A stretch of DNA of 35,143 bases from Kiritimatiellia bacterium (GCA_017527155.1 JAFXQI010000025.1:1-35143); one strand, 5' to 3'. Numbered from the stretch's first letter, positions 25,847 to 34,115 are shown. The notes: generated by a model from the letters alone, not told the origin. Program-made: numbers and translations.

Positions 25847-26563
25847 TTACGGGGCGGCGGGGGGGCGGGCGCCGGAGCGGAGCCAGAGGGTGTGGAGGCG
25901 GGGATAGGGGATGGAGCGGACGTCGCGGAGGGTGGCGGAGAGGAGGTCGAGGACGGGGGGGATGGAGGAGGGGTGGCCTTCGATGAGGCAGGAGGTGGCG
26001 GAGGGGCGGATGTCGGGGGGGAAGTCGAGAGGGGTCTGGAGGAGGTTGAGGCCGATGCCCAGGATCACGAATTCGACGCGGGTCGCCGTCAGACGCGGCT
26101 CGGCCAGGATGCCGCAGATTTTCTTTCCGCGGCAGAGGATGTCGTTGGGGTATTTGACGGCCAGGTTTTCGAGTCCCAGGGCCCGCAGGGCGAAGAGCGC
26201 GGTCATGGCGCCGTAGACGGCCCAGACGTTGGCTTGGGAGGCCGGGCAGTCCGCCGGGCGCAGGATGTAGGAGACGGGAAGGCCCAGTCCGGGCGGGGAG
26301 CTCCAGGTGTGGCCGCGCTGGCCGCGGCCGGCGGTCTGGTCGTGGGCGGTGACGAGAGCGCCGTCGGGGGCGCCCGCAAGGGCCCAGCGGCGGGCGGCAT
26401 CGTTGGTGGAGGGGGTGGTGCGGAGCCAGAGGCGGGGGAGGCCGGGGAGGAGGGGAGATGGGGCCGACGGGGCGGCCCCCGGCAGGACCGGGACAGGCGA
26501 GGCGGCAGGGGCGGACGGGTCAGGGGAAGAGGCGGAGGCTCTCGGTGATGGAGTCGCAGACAT
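25847..26563 (-). CDS. birA: Biotin-protein ligase, no DNA-binding domain
   Basis: 238 residues. Joins biotin to the acetyl-CoA carboxylase carrier through biotinyl-AMP. The catalytic loop is AGRGQRGHTWSSPPG and KYPNDILCRGKKICGILAEPR is the other signature, followed by VILGIGLNL. Lacks the N-terminal repressor winged helix (group I ligase). The first ~45 residues are Pro/Ala/Ser-rich and include a copy of the 34-bp dispersed repeat (26464-26497) read in frame. No ATG, GTG or TTG is present between that repeat and the catalytic domain, so the start at 26563, overlapping the upstream aminotransferase gene by 44 bases, is the only conventional one. Confidence 0.88.
   Translation of the reverse strand: MSATPSPRASASSPDPSAPAASPVPVLPGAAPSAPSPLLPGLPRLWLRTTPSTNDAARRWALAGAPDGALVTAHDQTAGRGQRGHTWSSPPGLGLPVSYILRPADCPASQANVWAVYGAMTALFALRALGLENLAVKYPNDILCRGKKICGILAEPRLTATRVEFVILGIGLNLLQTPLDFPPDIRPSATSCLIEGHPSSIPPVLDLLSATLRDVRSIPYPRLHTLWLRSGARPPAAP
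26464..26497 (+). repeat. 34-bp GC element, copy C, within birA
   Basis: CCGACGGGGCGGCCCC, then CGGCAGGACCGGGACAGG. It encodes part of the low-complexity N-terminus of the ligase (VPVLPGAAPSA). Confidence 0.65.
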
Positions 26564-27722
26564 AGGGGAGGGTCGCGGGGAGGAGGCCGGCGACGTTGAT
26601 GCGGCCGCCTTTGACCATGTAGATGGCGCGTTCGGCGCGCAGCCACGCGACTTGGGCTTCGGTCAGGCCGCTGTAGGAGAACATGCCGTTCTGGCGGACG
26701 ATGTAGGTGAAGTCGCGGTCGGGGTTGCGGGCGGCGAGGCCGTCGGCGAGGAGTGTTCGGTTGCCGGCGATGCGGCGCTGCATGGCTGCGAGTTCGTGGA
26801 GCCAGAGGGCGCGGAGTTCGGTGTCGGCCAGGATGGTCCCGGCGATGGCGGCGCCGTGGCGCGGCGGGTTGGAGTAGAGGACGCGCGCGATGCGGCGGAC
26901 GTGGGTGAGGGCGGCTTGGGCGTCGTCGGGGGTGCGCGCGAGGAGTTGCAGGGACCCGGCGCGTTCGCTGTAGAGGCCCATGTTCTTGGAGAAGGAGGTG
27001 GCGACCAGGGCTTCGGGGACGCGGGAGAGGACGGTGAGCAATCCGGCGCGGTCGTCGACGGGGTTTTGGCCGAAGCCTTGGTAGGCGAAGTCGAAGAAGG
27101 GGAGCCAGCCGCGCGTTTCGGCGATGGCGGCGATTTGTTGCCAGAGGGCGGGGTCGGGGTCGGCGCCGGTGGGGTTGTGGCAGCAGGCGTGCAGGAGGAC
27201 GATGTCGGTGGGGGGGACGGCGGAAAGGGCGTCGAGGAGGGGGGCGTCGGCGACGGAGCGGGAGGCGGGGTCGTACCAGGGGTAGGTGTCCTGGGCGAGG
27301 CCGACGTCGCGGAGGATGGCGCCGTGGTTGCCCCAGGTGGGGGCGGGCAGCCATACGGTGGCGCCGGGGCGCAGTTGCCGGGCGAGGGCGAAGCCGAGGC
27401 GCAGGGCGCCGGTGCCACCGAGGGCCTGCGCGGCGGCGATGCGGCCTTCGCGCAGGGGGGCGAAGTCGCCGCCAAAGACGAGTTCGCCGACGAGGCGCAT
27501 GGTCGCGGGGTCGCCGGAGATGGGGAGGTACGATTTTGTCTTTTCGGTGGCGGCGAGGAGGTGCTCGGCCTTGCGGACGGCGTCCAGGATGGGCGTGGTG
27601 CCGGTTTCGTCCATGAACACGCCGACGCCCAGGTTGACCTTGCAGGGACGCGGGTCGGCGCGGTAGGCGTCGGTCAGGCCCAGGATGGGGTCGGGCGGGG
27701 CGGGCTGGATGCGGTCGAACAT
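26520..27722 (-). CDS. Aspartate/aromatic-amino-acid aminotransferase (class I)
   Basis: 400 residues, usual AspC/TyrB length. PLP enzyme exchanging amino groups between glutamate and aspartate or aromatic 2-oxoacids. VNLGVGVFMDETGTTPIL, YLPISGDPATMRLVGEL, LHACCHNPTGADPD, DFAYQGFGQ, SFSKNMGLYSERAG (PLP lysine) and SNPPRHGA are the Ialpha-subgroup signatures. Ends near RINVAGLL. GAGGAGG upstream of the ATG. The stop lies inside the start of birA, so the two are co-transcribed. AspC and TyrB cannot be told apart here. Confidence 0.93.
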   Translation of the reverse strand: MFDRIQPAPPDPILGLTDAYRADPRPCKVNLGVGVFMDETGTTPILDAVRKAEHLLAATEKTKSYLPISGDPATMRLVGELVFGGDFAPLREGRIAAAQALGGTGALRLGFALARQLRPGATVWLPAPTWGNHGAILRDVGLAQDTYPWYDPASRSVADAPLLDALSAVPPTDIVLLHACCHNPTGADPDPALWQQIAAIAETRGWLPFFDFAYQGFGQNPVDDRAGLLTVLSRVPEALVATSFSKNMGLYSERAGSLQLLARTPDDAQAALTHVRRIARVLYSNPPRHGAAIAGTILADTELRALWLHELAAMQRRIAGNRTLLADGLAARNPDRDFTYIVRQNGMFSYSGLTEAQVAWLRAERAIYMVKGGRINVAGLLPATLPYVCDSITESLRLFP

Positions 27723-27768
27723 GGCGGAGGACCTCCTCGCGGGGCGGTGGGGGGCGGGTGCGGACGGC

Positions 27769-28929
27769 TCAGGGGTAGTAGGCTTCGACCCAGGAGCAGA
27801 TGCTCTCGGAATCGACCTGCGTGATGCCCATCTCGCGCGCGGCGTTCTCGGGGGAGTCGGAGGCGTGGGCGGCGTTGACCATGACGTCGGTGCCGAATTC
27901 GCGGCGGACGGACCCGGTGGCGGCCTTGGTGGGGTCGGTGGAGCCGAGGATGGTCCGGATGCGCGAGATGGCGTTCGGGCCGGCGTAGACGAGCAGGAGG
28001 CAACGGACGGTGCCGGGCTTGGCCTTCTCGCTCTCGACGAGGCCTTCGCCCCAGCGGCCGGTCATGAACTGCACGATCTGGTAGAACTGGTTGTCGCCGT
28101 AGAGGGGGCCGAGCAGGTCGCCGAGCTTGCCCTTGGTTTCTTCGGTGAGCTCCATCCCGAGCTCGGCGGCGACGGCCTTGGCGGAGCGTTCGGCGACCTT
28201 GCCCTTGAGCTTTTCGCGCAGGACCTGCTGGACGGGGCCGTAGAAGCGCTCGGCCTCGGCGACGCTCATGCGGTGGACCTTCGCGCAGACGATGCGCAGG
28301 CCGCTGCGGGAGAAGATGTCGATGATCTGTCCCGGGCGGGCGGACGCGAAGCGGAAGTTGTCGGGCTTGAGGATGACGAGGGCGCGCTGGCTGTCGGCTT
28401 CCTGGACGACGTCGCCGGCGGTGTCGACCATGCCGCCGTCCTCGGCGCTGTGGGCGGCCCAGAGCTTGAGGGCGGCGCCGGCGCTGCGGACGGAGGGGCC
28501 GATGAAGACGGCGGGCTCGAAGTACTGGACGTCGCCGGAGGCGCCGATGATGTAGTCGCCGTAGGTGTCGCGGATGGTCTCGCCGGCGTTGGCGGGGCGG
28601 ATGGGGCCGGTGGCGTCCTTGATGCGCTTGATGGCGTCCTCGCCCTCGAAGAGGAGCATCATGACGCGGCGGCGGGCACCGGTGGTCGGGTCGGGGGCGT
28701 AGCGGTGGGCGACGTAGTCGGCGAGGAGCGGGCGGGCGACGGGATCGACTTCCTCGTCGTGGCGGATGAGGTCGGCGTACTTCTGCGCGAGTTCGGCGCT
28801 CGGGGCGAACATGCGGGCGGCGACGAGGTCGAGGCCGGTGCGCGAGATGTAGCGGCCGATGATGCCGCCGGTGCGCGACTTGGAGACGGTGTAGGGGTTG
28901 ATGAGGACGAAGGCCAGTTCTTTGGACAT
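27769..28929 (-). CDS. ndk: Nucleoside-diphosphate kinase with a degenerate second domain
   Basis: 386 residues, against 140-150 for a normal NDK. The N-terminal half (LAFVLINPYTVSKSRTGGIIGRYISRTGLDLV...) is an NDK fold that has lost its active histidine: GETIRDTYGDYIIGASGD replaces the usual N-x-x-H-G-S-D-S. The C-terminal half (RALVILKPDNFRFASARPGQIIDIFSRSGLRIV...) keeps VMVNAAHASDSPENAAREM with H355. It also has a ~50-residue helical insertion between PVQQVL and FYQIVQFMTGRW. GGAG precedes the ATG. Tandem duplication with one domain turned structural or regulatory is the simplest reading. Confidence 0.85.
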   Translation of the reverse strand: MSKELAFVLINPYTVSKSRTGGIIGRYISRTGLDLVAARMFAPSAELAQKYADLIRHDEEVDPVARPLLADYVAHRYAPDPTTGARRRVMMLLFEGEDAIKRIKDATGPIRPANAGETIRDTYGDYIIGASGDVQYFEPAVFIGPSVRSAGAALKLWAAHSAEDGGMVDTAGDVVQEADSQRALVILKPDNFRFASARPGQIIDIFSRSGLRIVCAKVHRMSVAEAERFYGPVQQVLREKLKGKVAERSAKAVAAELGMELTEETKGKLGDLLGPLYGDNQFYQIVQFMTGRWGEGLVESEKAKPGTVRCLLLVYAGPNAISRIRTILGSTDPTKAATGSVRREFGTDVMVNAAHASDSPENAAREMGITQVDSESICSWVEAYYP

Positions 28930-28990
28930 TGGATGCTCCGGGTTGGGTTGGGGTGGATGCCAGGGCCCGCCGCGGGGCGGACCGCGGAGC

Positions 28991-29018
28991 ATTCAACCAC
29001 GTCCCGGCGGAAATGCAA
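28991..29018 (-). promoter_or_regulatory. Candidate ndk promoter
   Basis: On the minus strand TTGCAT (29018-29013), 16 bases, TTGAAT (28996-28991). A leader of about 55 bases precedes the ATG at 28929. Confidence 0.45.
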
Positions 29019-29060
29019 GAGCGGTTTGGGGCGGGGAGGCGGGGAAGGCGGTGCGATTTC

Positions 29061-29121
29061 CATGGCGGGGATGGAGGGGAGAAACGGCCGGAAAACAAGG
29101 GATTTTCCTTGATATCGCGAG
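29061..29121 (-). repeat. Element F, copy 1 (upstream of ndk)
   Basis: Read on the minus strand: CTCGCGATATCAAGG, then GGAAAA-TCCCTTG-TTTTCC-type inverted arms, then about 25 bases to an ATG. The last 32 bases (29090-29121) are nearly identical to 34537-34568. Same layout as element E; oriented toward ndk. Confidence 0.65.
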
Positions 29122-29149
29122 GGGTTGGGGAGGGGGATGCGGCGGGGCT

Positions 29150-29177
29150 TTGCAAAGGGCGGGGAATCGGGTATGGT
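29150..29177 (+). promoter_or_regulatory. mscS promoter (near-leaderless)
   Basis: TTGCAA (29150-29155), 16 bases, TATGGT (29172-29177), 7 bases to ATG. Confidence 0.55.
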
Positions 29178-29184
29178 CGGGGGC

Positions 29185-30321
29185 ATGAAAAGTCTGGCAG
29201 ATTTGTGGGCGACGGTTGCGGCGTGGTGGCACGGGATCGCGGAGAACGTGATCTGGAAGCGTGGGCGCCTGGACATCACCACCGGCGAGGTGGTCTGGTG
29301 CGCGCTGCTGCTGCTGGCCGTGCTGTGGGGCATCCGGTGGCTCGCGCACTGGGTCGTGCGGCGGATGCCGGAACCGGTGCGCGAGGACCCGGACGTGCCC
29401 AGGCGGGTGGTGCGGGGGCTCTACCTCGTCTCGCTCGTGCTGGCGGGACTGGCGGCGCTGGCCATCATGGACATCCCGTACAAGCGGTTCATCGACATCC
29501 CGCTCTGGAAGATGGGCGGGCGGAACATCACCGCCGGCGGCCTGCTCTGGGCGCTGGGCCTGCTGCTGGCGGGACGGTGGATCAGCCGCGTCCTCGCGTA
29601 CTGGTTCGTGCAGCGCCTGCCGAAGGCGGTGCGCGAGGCGCCGGAAATGCAGACGCGGGTGCCGAGGGCGCTGTACATCGCGTTCTTCCTGCTGTTCGTG
29701 CTGGGGGCGCTGCAGATCGCGGGAATCCCGCTCAAGACGTTCACGTTCCTGGGCAGCGCGATCGCGCTGGGCTTCGGCTTCGGCGCGCAGAACCTGTGCA
29801 GCAACATCATCAGCGGCGTGATCCTCAAGCTGACGCGCCCGCTGGGCAAGGGGGACATCATCGAGACCGACGGGCGGGCGGGGACGGTGCAGGTGGTGGG
29901 GTTCCGGTCGACGGAGATTTTGACGTTCGACGGAGTGCACCTGGAGGTGCCGAACAGCAACCTGCTGTCGTCGACGATCGTGACGCGCACGACGAATTCG
30001 GGGATGCTGCGCGGGTCGCTGACGGTGGGGGTGTCGTACGATTCGGATTCGCGGCTGGTGGAGAGGCTGCTGACGGAGCTGGTGGAGAACCATCCGACGG
30101 TGGTGCACGAGGAGGGGCGGGCGAACCGGGTGCTGTTCAAGAACTTCGGGGACAGCGCGCTGGAGTTCCAGGTCCTCTACTGGGTGGACATCGGCAAGAC
30201 GACGCTGGACATCGTGGGCGGGGAGCTGAGGCACGCGATCCTGGAGACGTTCCGGGCGAACCGGATTTCGATTCCGTATCCGCAGGTGGACGTGCACATG
30301 CCGGAGGGCGCGGGGAAGTGA
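29185..30321 (+). CDS. mscS: MscS-family mechanosensitive channel
   Basis: 378 residues. Inner-membrane channel opened by membrane tension, releasing solutes after osmotic downshock. Several hydrophobic segments precede the pore helix (about 35-55, 85-105, 130-150, 170-190). The family core LGSAIALGFGFGAQNLCSNIISGVILKLTRPLGKGDIIETDGRAGTVQVVGFRSTEI includes the Gly/Ala-rich TM3 and beta domain. The C-terminus ends ISIPYPQVDVHMPE, the usual MscS close. The extra N-terminal spans are like the longer MscS/YnaI-type channels. Start chosen 7 bases after the -10; the frame extends farther upstream without a ribosome site. Confidence 0.92.
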   Translation: MKSLADLWATVAAWWHGIAENVIWKRGRLDITTGEVVWCALLLLAVLWGIRWLAHWVVRRMPEPVREDPDVPRRVVRGLYLVSLVLAGLAALAIMDIPYKRFIDIPLWKMGGRNITAGGLLWALGLLLAGRWISRVLAYWFVQRLPKAVREAPEMQTRVPRALYIAFFLLFVLGALQIAGIPLKTFTFLGSAIALGFGFGAQNLCSNIISGVILKLTRPLGKGDIIETDGRAGTVQVVGFRSTEILTFDGVHLEVPNSNLLSSTIVTRTTNSGMLRGSLTVGVSYDSDSRLVERLLTELVENHPTVVHEEGRANRVLFKNFGDSALEFQVLYWVDIGKTTLDIVGGELRHAILETFRANRISIPYPQVDVHMPEGAGK

Positions 30322-30334
30322 CGGAGGGGGCGGC

Positions 30335-30368
30335 CCGACGGGGCGGGCCGCGGCGGGACGGGGACAGG
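30335..30368 (+). repeat. 34-bp GC element, copy D
   Basis: CCGACGGGGCGGGCCGCGG, then CGGGACGGGGACAGG. In the convergent spacer between mscS and the ACT-domain gene. Confidence 0.65.
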
Positions 30369-30393
30369 GGAGGAGGCGGGGGCGGGGGCGGGG

Positions 30394-30804
30394 TCAGGCG
30401 CCGAGGGCGGCGAGGGCGGTGTCGATGTCGGAGGGGCAGAGGACGATGCCTTTTTCGTTGTCCGGGCCGCCCATGACGTAGGCGTATTCGATGTTCACTT
30501 CCGCTTCCGCCATCCGCTTGAGGACGCGCCCGAGTTCGCCGGGGGTGTTGTCGGCGTGCACCAGCAGGACGTCGGTCGCGGCGACGAGTTCGTTGGAGTC
30601 TTCGATGAGCTGCCGGGCTTTCTCGGTGTCGGAGACGATCAGCCGGGCGTGGCCGTGGCCTTCGCCCGTGACGGCGACCGCCAGACCGTAGATGTTCACG
30701 CCGTTGCGGCCGAGGAAGGAGGCAAGGTCGCCCAGGGTGCCGTGGCGGTTGTCGAGGTAGACGGTCAGCTGGGTGCCGCGGGTGATGACGAGGTTGGGTT
30801 GCAT
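30394..30804 (-). CDS. Tandem ACT-domain protein
   Basis: 136 residues forming two ACT domains: about 8-70 (LTVYLDNRHGTLGDLASFLGRNGVNIYGLAVA) and 76-136 (VLLVHADNTPGELGRVLKRMAEAEVNIEYAYV). ACT domains bind amino acids and regulate enzymes. There is no catalytic part, so it should be a stand-alone sensor. AAAGG upstream of the ATG; 19 bases after the dapL stop on the same strand, so in one operon. A role in lysine or aspartate-family control is plausible but inferred; similar proteins also sit next to acyl-CoA ligases. Confidence 0.85.
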   Translation of the reverse strand: MQPNLVITRGTQLTVYLDNRHGTLGDLASFLGRNGVNIYGLAVAVTGEGHGHARLIVSDTEKARQLIEDSNELVAATDVLLVHADNTPGELGRVLKRMAEAEVNIEYAYVMGGPDNEKGIVLCPSDIDTALAALGA

Positions 30805-30823
30805 GGCGGAAGGCCTTTCGGGG

Positions 30824-32050
30824 TCAGAAGACGAGGTTGGCGGTGGCGAGGCGGCGGGCGAGTTCGTCGAGGACGCGCGCGTCGTCGTGCGGGCCCGCGG
30901 ATTCGAAGGTCGCCCCGAAGCGGAGGTAGGCGCCCGCGTCGTCCCACGGGACGGTCGAGATGCTGCATTCGGTGATGAGGTACTGCGCGGCGTCTTCGGC
31001 GGTCGCGAAGGTGCGGCCGTCCGCCGTGCCCTTCGGCGCCGGGACGTAGAGGTAGAAGGTGCCGCCGGGCATCCGGGCCTTGAAGCCCGCCGCCTTCAGG
31101 ATGCGCACCATCCGGCGCAGGCGGCGCTGGTAGTGGGCGCGGATCTTCTCGGAGAGGCGCAGGTCCGCGATGCCCGCGCAGGCCGCCACCTGGATGGCCT
31201 TGAACTGGCCGCTGTCGATGTTGTCCTTGACCGTCGCGACGGCCTTCACCGCCGGCGCGGAGCCCGCCACGAAGCCGAGGCGCCAGCCGGTCATGTTGTA
31301 GCTCTTGCTCATGGAGTGCAGCTCGATCGCCGCTTCCTTGCCGCCCGGGCGCGAGAGGATGGAAAGGCGGTCGCGGCCGTAGACGAGCGTGGCGTAGGCG
31401 GCGTCCTGGACGATCAGGATGTTGTGGCGGTTCGCGAAGGCAATCAGTTCGTCGAAGAAGTCCGCCGTCGCGGCGGCGCCGGTCGGGTTGTTGGGGTAGT
31501 TGACATAGAAGAGCTTGGCGCGGGAGAGATCCTGCTTTTCGAGGGCCTTGAGGTCGGGGAAGAAACGGTTCTTCGCTAGGAGGGGGACCGGGATGACGGT
31601 GCCGCCGAGGTAGCGGGCGTGGGTCGCGAGGACGGGGTAGCCGGGGGTCGTCGCGAGGACGGCGTCGCCGGGGTTGACGAAGCAGGTCGGCAGCATCGCG
31701 AGGGCCGGCTTGGAGCCGATGGTGTGGTTGATCTCGGTCGCGGGGTCGAGGTCCGTGACGCCGAAGAAACCCGCCATGTAGGCGGCGGCGGCTTCCTTGA
31801 AGGCCGCGATGCCGTTGTCGGCGTAGCCGCGGTTGGCGGGGTCGTCGACGGCTTTCTTCAGGGCCTGGCGGATCGGGCGGGGGGCCATCTGGTCGGGCTC
31901 GCCGACGCCGAAGTCCAGCATCTCGCGCTCGGGGTGCGCCTCTAGGGCGGCGCGCTTGGCGCGCTTGATCTTCTCGAATTTGTAGATGGCGGTGTCCTTG
32001 CCGAAGGCGGCGCCGCCGATGCGGTCGGCGAAGAGGGTCTGGATGTCCAT
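30824..32050 (-). CDS. dapL: LL-diaminopimelate aminotransferase
   Basis: 408 residues. Converts tetrahydrodipicolinate and glutamate directly to LL-diaminopimelate for lysine and peptidoglycan, bypassing succinylase or acetylase routes. FEKIKRAKRAALEAHP, DFGVGEPDQMAPRPI, GYADNGIAAFKEAAAAYM, NYPNNPTGAAA, QDAAYATLVY and SMSKSYNMTGWRLGFV (PLP lysine) are typical of DapL and its class I aminotransferase relatives. Known mainly from plants, chlamydiae and PVC-type bacteria, which agrees with the taxonomic guess. AAAGGA 7 bases before the ATG excludes the longer frame to 32185. Followed by the ACT gene. Confidence 0.88.
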   Translation of the reverse strand: MDIQTLFADRIGGAAFGKDTAIYKFEKIKRAKRAALEAHPEREMLDFGVGEPDQMAPRPIRQALKKAVDDPANRGYADNGIAAFKEAAAAYMAGFFGVTDLDPATEINHTIGSKPALAMLPTCFVNPGDAVLATTPGYPVLATHARYLGGTVIPVPLLAKNRFFPDLKALEKQDLSRAKLFYVNYPNNPTGAAATADFFDELIAFANRHNILIVQDAAYATLVYGRDRLSILSRPGGKEAAIELHSMSKSYNMTGWRLGFVAGSAPAVKAVATVKDNIDSGQFKAIQVAACAGIADLRLSEKIRAHYQRRLRRMVRILKAAGFKARMPGGTFYLYVPAPKGTADGRTFATAEDAAQYLITECSISTVPWDDAGAYLRFGATFESAGPHDDARVLDELARRLATANLVF

Positions 32051-32080
32051 GGTGGGGTCCTTTCGGGTGAATCGGGGGGC

Positions 32081-32109
32081 ATTATGCAGGGGGGGGCGGG
32101 GGAGTGCAA
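32081..32109 (-). promoter_or_regulatory. dapL promoter
   Basis: Minus strand TTGCAC (32109-32104), 17 bases, CATAAT (32086-32081). About 25 bases of leader carry AAAGGA. Confidence 0.65.
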
Positions 32110-32179
32110 CGAATTTTGTGTGGGGGGGCAGGCCCCGCGGGGCCGGGCGCGGGACCTCTTGGAGGAGTGGAAAAAACTT

Positions 32180-32237
32180 TTGCAATTACGGGAAACATTG
32201 ATGTTTTCCATGGTTTTCCGTCAAGGTGGCGCCCATG
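32180..32237 (+). repeat. Element E, complete copy (upstream of amrS)
   Basis: TTGCAATTACG, an inverted repeat around GGAAACATTGATGTTTTCC (9-bp stem with one G-T pair), then GGTGGCGCCCATG. It is 58 bases long, as at 23163. The end block GGTGGCGCCCATGAAA is identical in both copies. Ends 46 bp before the amrS ATG. Confidence 0.75.
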
Positions 32238-32271
32238 AAAGTTCGGGGCTGGAAACGGCGGCGGGATGGGG

Positions 32272-32277
32272 TAGGAT
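32272..32277 (+). promoter_or_regulatory. -10 of a leaderless amrS promoter
   Basis: TAGGAT, then 6 bases to the ATG, so the start site would be the A of ATG. No clear -35 at 16-18 bases upstream. Confidence 0.4.
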
Positions 32278-32283
32278 GGGGGC

Positions 32284-33333
32284 ATGGACGAGTTGAAAGA
32301 AGCGAGGTTCTGGACGGCGGGGGAGGGCGGGAGCGTGCGGTGCGGGGTGTGTCCGCACGGGTGCGTGGTGGAGGAGGGGAGGAGGGGAAGGTGCGGGGTG
32401 CGGGGGAACGTGGGCGGGAGGATGCGGAGCCTGGTGTGGGGGAGGGCGGCGGCGGTGGCGGTGGATCCGGTGGAGAAGAAGCCGCTGTACCATTTCCTGC
32501 CGGGCGGGCGGGTGCTGTCGGTGGGGACGCTGGGGTGCAATCTGTCGTGCCGGTTCTGCCAGAACGACGGGCTGAGCCGGGCGTCGGCGGAGGAGGTGGA
32601 GGCGCTGGCGGGGGAGCGGGCGCTGGAGCCGGAGGAGGTGGCGGCGGCAGCGAGGGGGAGGGGGGTGCCGATGGTGGCCTTCACGTACAACGAGCCGGCG
32701 GTGTGGGCGGAATGGGCGGCGGAGACGGCGGCGGCGTGCCGGGAGGTGGGGGTGCGGTCGGTGGCGGTGACGAACGGGTACGTGGCGGGGAAGGCGCGGG
32801 AGGCGTTCTTCGGGGCGATGGATGCGGCGAACGTGGATTTGAAGGCGTTTTCGGAGGGATTCTACCGGAAGCAGTGCGGGGCGCGGCTGGGGCCGGTGCT
32901 GGAGACGCTGGAGTGGATCCGGCGGGAGTCGCGGTGCTGGCTGGAGGTGACGACGCTGGTCATCCCGGGGTTGAACGACTCGGACGGGGAGCTGGAGGCG
33001 CTGTCGGGGTGGGTGGCGGAGAAGCTGGGGGCGGAGACGCCGCTGCATCTGAGCGCGTTTTACGGGGCGTGCGAGATGGCGGGGGCGGCGCCGACGCCGG
33101 TGGGGACGTTGCTGCGGGCGCGGCGGATCGCGGCGGGGGCGGGGCTGAAGCACGTGTATCTGGGGAACGTGCGGGTGGAGGGGGGCGGGGATACGCGGTG
33201 CGCGGGGTGCGGGGCGGTGCTGGTGGAGCGGGAGGGGTTCGGGGCGCGGGTGCGGTGGGGGGAAGGGGAAGGGGCGGCGGCGGCGGGGAGGTGCCCGGTG
33301 TGCGGGAGGAGGTGCGGGGGGGTGTGGGAGTGA
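32284..33333 (+). CDS. amrS: AmmeMemoRadiSam-system radical SAM enzyme
   Basis: 349 residues. N-terminal Cys array C20, C23, C27, C37 (CGVCPHGCVVEEGRRGRCGVR), then radical-SAM CNLSCRFC (C85, C89, C92) and SVGTLGCNLSCRFCQNDGLSRA, VAFTYNEPAVWAEW, VTNGYV and NVDLKAFSEGFYRK. A C-terminal zinc-like tail (CAGC...CPVCGRRC) follows. It belongs to the radical-SAM member of the AmmeMemo system, whose function is unresolved. The partner Memo and AMMECR1 proteins are not in the window. The stop codon lies in the first unit of a heptamer array. G-rich codon use, with the ATG 6 bases after a -10. Confidence 0.9.
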   Translation: MDELKEARFWTAGEGGSVRCGVCPHGCVVEEGRRGRCGVRGNVGGRMRSLVWGRAAAVAVDPVEKKPLYHFLPGGRVLSVGTLGCNLSCRFCQNDGLSRASAEEVEALAGERALEPEEVAAAARGRGVPMVAFTYNEPAVWAEWAAETAAACREVGVRSVAVTNGYVAGKAREAFFGAMDAANVDLKAFSEGFYRKQCGARLGPVLETLEWIRRESRCWLEVTTLVIPGLNDSDGELEALSGWVAEKLGAETPLHLSAFYGACEMAGAAPTPVGTLLRARRIAAGAGLKHVYLGNVRVEGGGDTRCAGCGAVLVEREGFGARVRWGEGEGAAAAGRCPVCGRRCGGVWE

Positions 33334-33392
33334 AAACGAAAAACGAAAAGAGAAAAGAGAAAAGTGAAAAGAGAAAAGTGAAAAGCGAAAAA
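33330..33392 (+). repeat. Heptamer array (GTGAAAA/AGAAAAG)9
   Basis: Nine 7-base units, from GTGAAAA to CGAAAAA, variously T/A/C before GAAAAG. The amrS stop TGA is bases 2-4 of the first unit. Same family as the intragenic gltB array at 271-298. Confidence 0.85.
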
Positions 33393-33403
33393 GGGGCGGA
33401 GGG

Positions 33404-34105
33404 TCAGGGGGAGAGGGAGAGGGAGGTCCAGTCGATGGGGGGGAGGGTGGAGAGGGAGGTGCGGAGGAGGGAGAGGTAGGTGGAGCGGGGGAGGGGGGCG
33501 GCGCCGAAGCGGGCGAAGTGGGGGGACGGGGTCTGGCAGTCGATGAAGGGGCATCCGGCGGCGAACAGGGCCGGGGCCAGGACGGCGAAGGCGCATTTGG
33601 AGGCGTCGGGGACGAGGTGGAACATGGATTCGCCGACGAAGCAGGGGCCGACGGCGACGCCGTAGAGGCCGCCGACGAGGCGGTCGCCGTCCCAGGCTTC
33701 GGCGGAATGGGCGTGTCCGGCGCGGTGGAGGGCGGTGTAGCCGCGGCGGAGGGCGGGAGTGATCCAGGTGGTTTCGCCGTCGGGACGGGGGGCGCGGGCG
33801 CAGGCGGCGATGACCTGGGGGAAGGCGCGGTCGACGGTGATGCGGTAGGGGGCCTTCTTCAGGAGGCGGCGGAGGGTGTGGGGGATGCGGAAGTTTTCGC
33901 GCAGGAGGACGAAACGGGGATCGGGGGAATGCCAGGTGATGCGGCCGCGCCAGACGGACCAGGGGAAGATGCCGCCGCGGTAGGCGGCGAGGAGGCGGGG
34001 AACGCCGTAGTCGCCGCCGATGGCGAGGATGCCGTCGGGATCGGGGGCGGCGAGTTCGGCGGGCGGGAAGCCGGGGGTGTCGTCGGAGAGGAGCCAGAGG
34101 GGCAT
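33404..34105 (-). CDS. aat: Leucyl/phenylalanyl-tRNA-protein transferase
   Basis: 233 residues. Adds Leu or Phe to N-terminal Arg/Lys of proteins so that ClpS-ClpAP degrades them. FPPAELAAPDPDGILAIGGDYGVPRLLAAYRGGIFPWS, WHSPDPRFVL, FVGESMFHLVPDASKCAFAVL and FIDCQTPSPHFARFGA are the Aat hallmarks. The start ATG is 10 bases after clpS ends, with no strong ribosome site; translational coupling with clpS is likely. Normal length. Confidence 0.95.
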   Translation of the reverse strand: MPLWLLSDDTPGFPPAELAAPDPDGILAIGGDYGVPRLLAAYRGGIFPWSVWRGRITWHSPDPRFVLLRENFRIPHTLRRLLKKAPYRITVDRAFPQVIAACARAPRPDGETTWITPALRRGYTALHRAGHAHSAEAWDGDRLVGGLYGVAVGPCFVGESMFHLVPDASKCAFAVLAPALFAAGCPFIDCQTPSPHFARFGAAPLPRSTYLSLLRTSLSTLPPIDWTSLSLSP

Positions 34106-34115
34106 GGGAGAGGGC

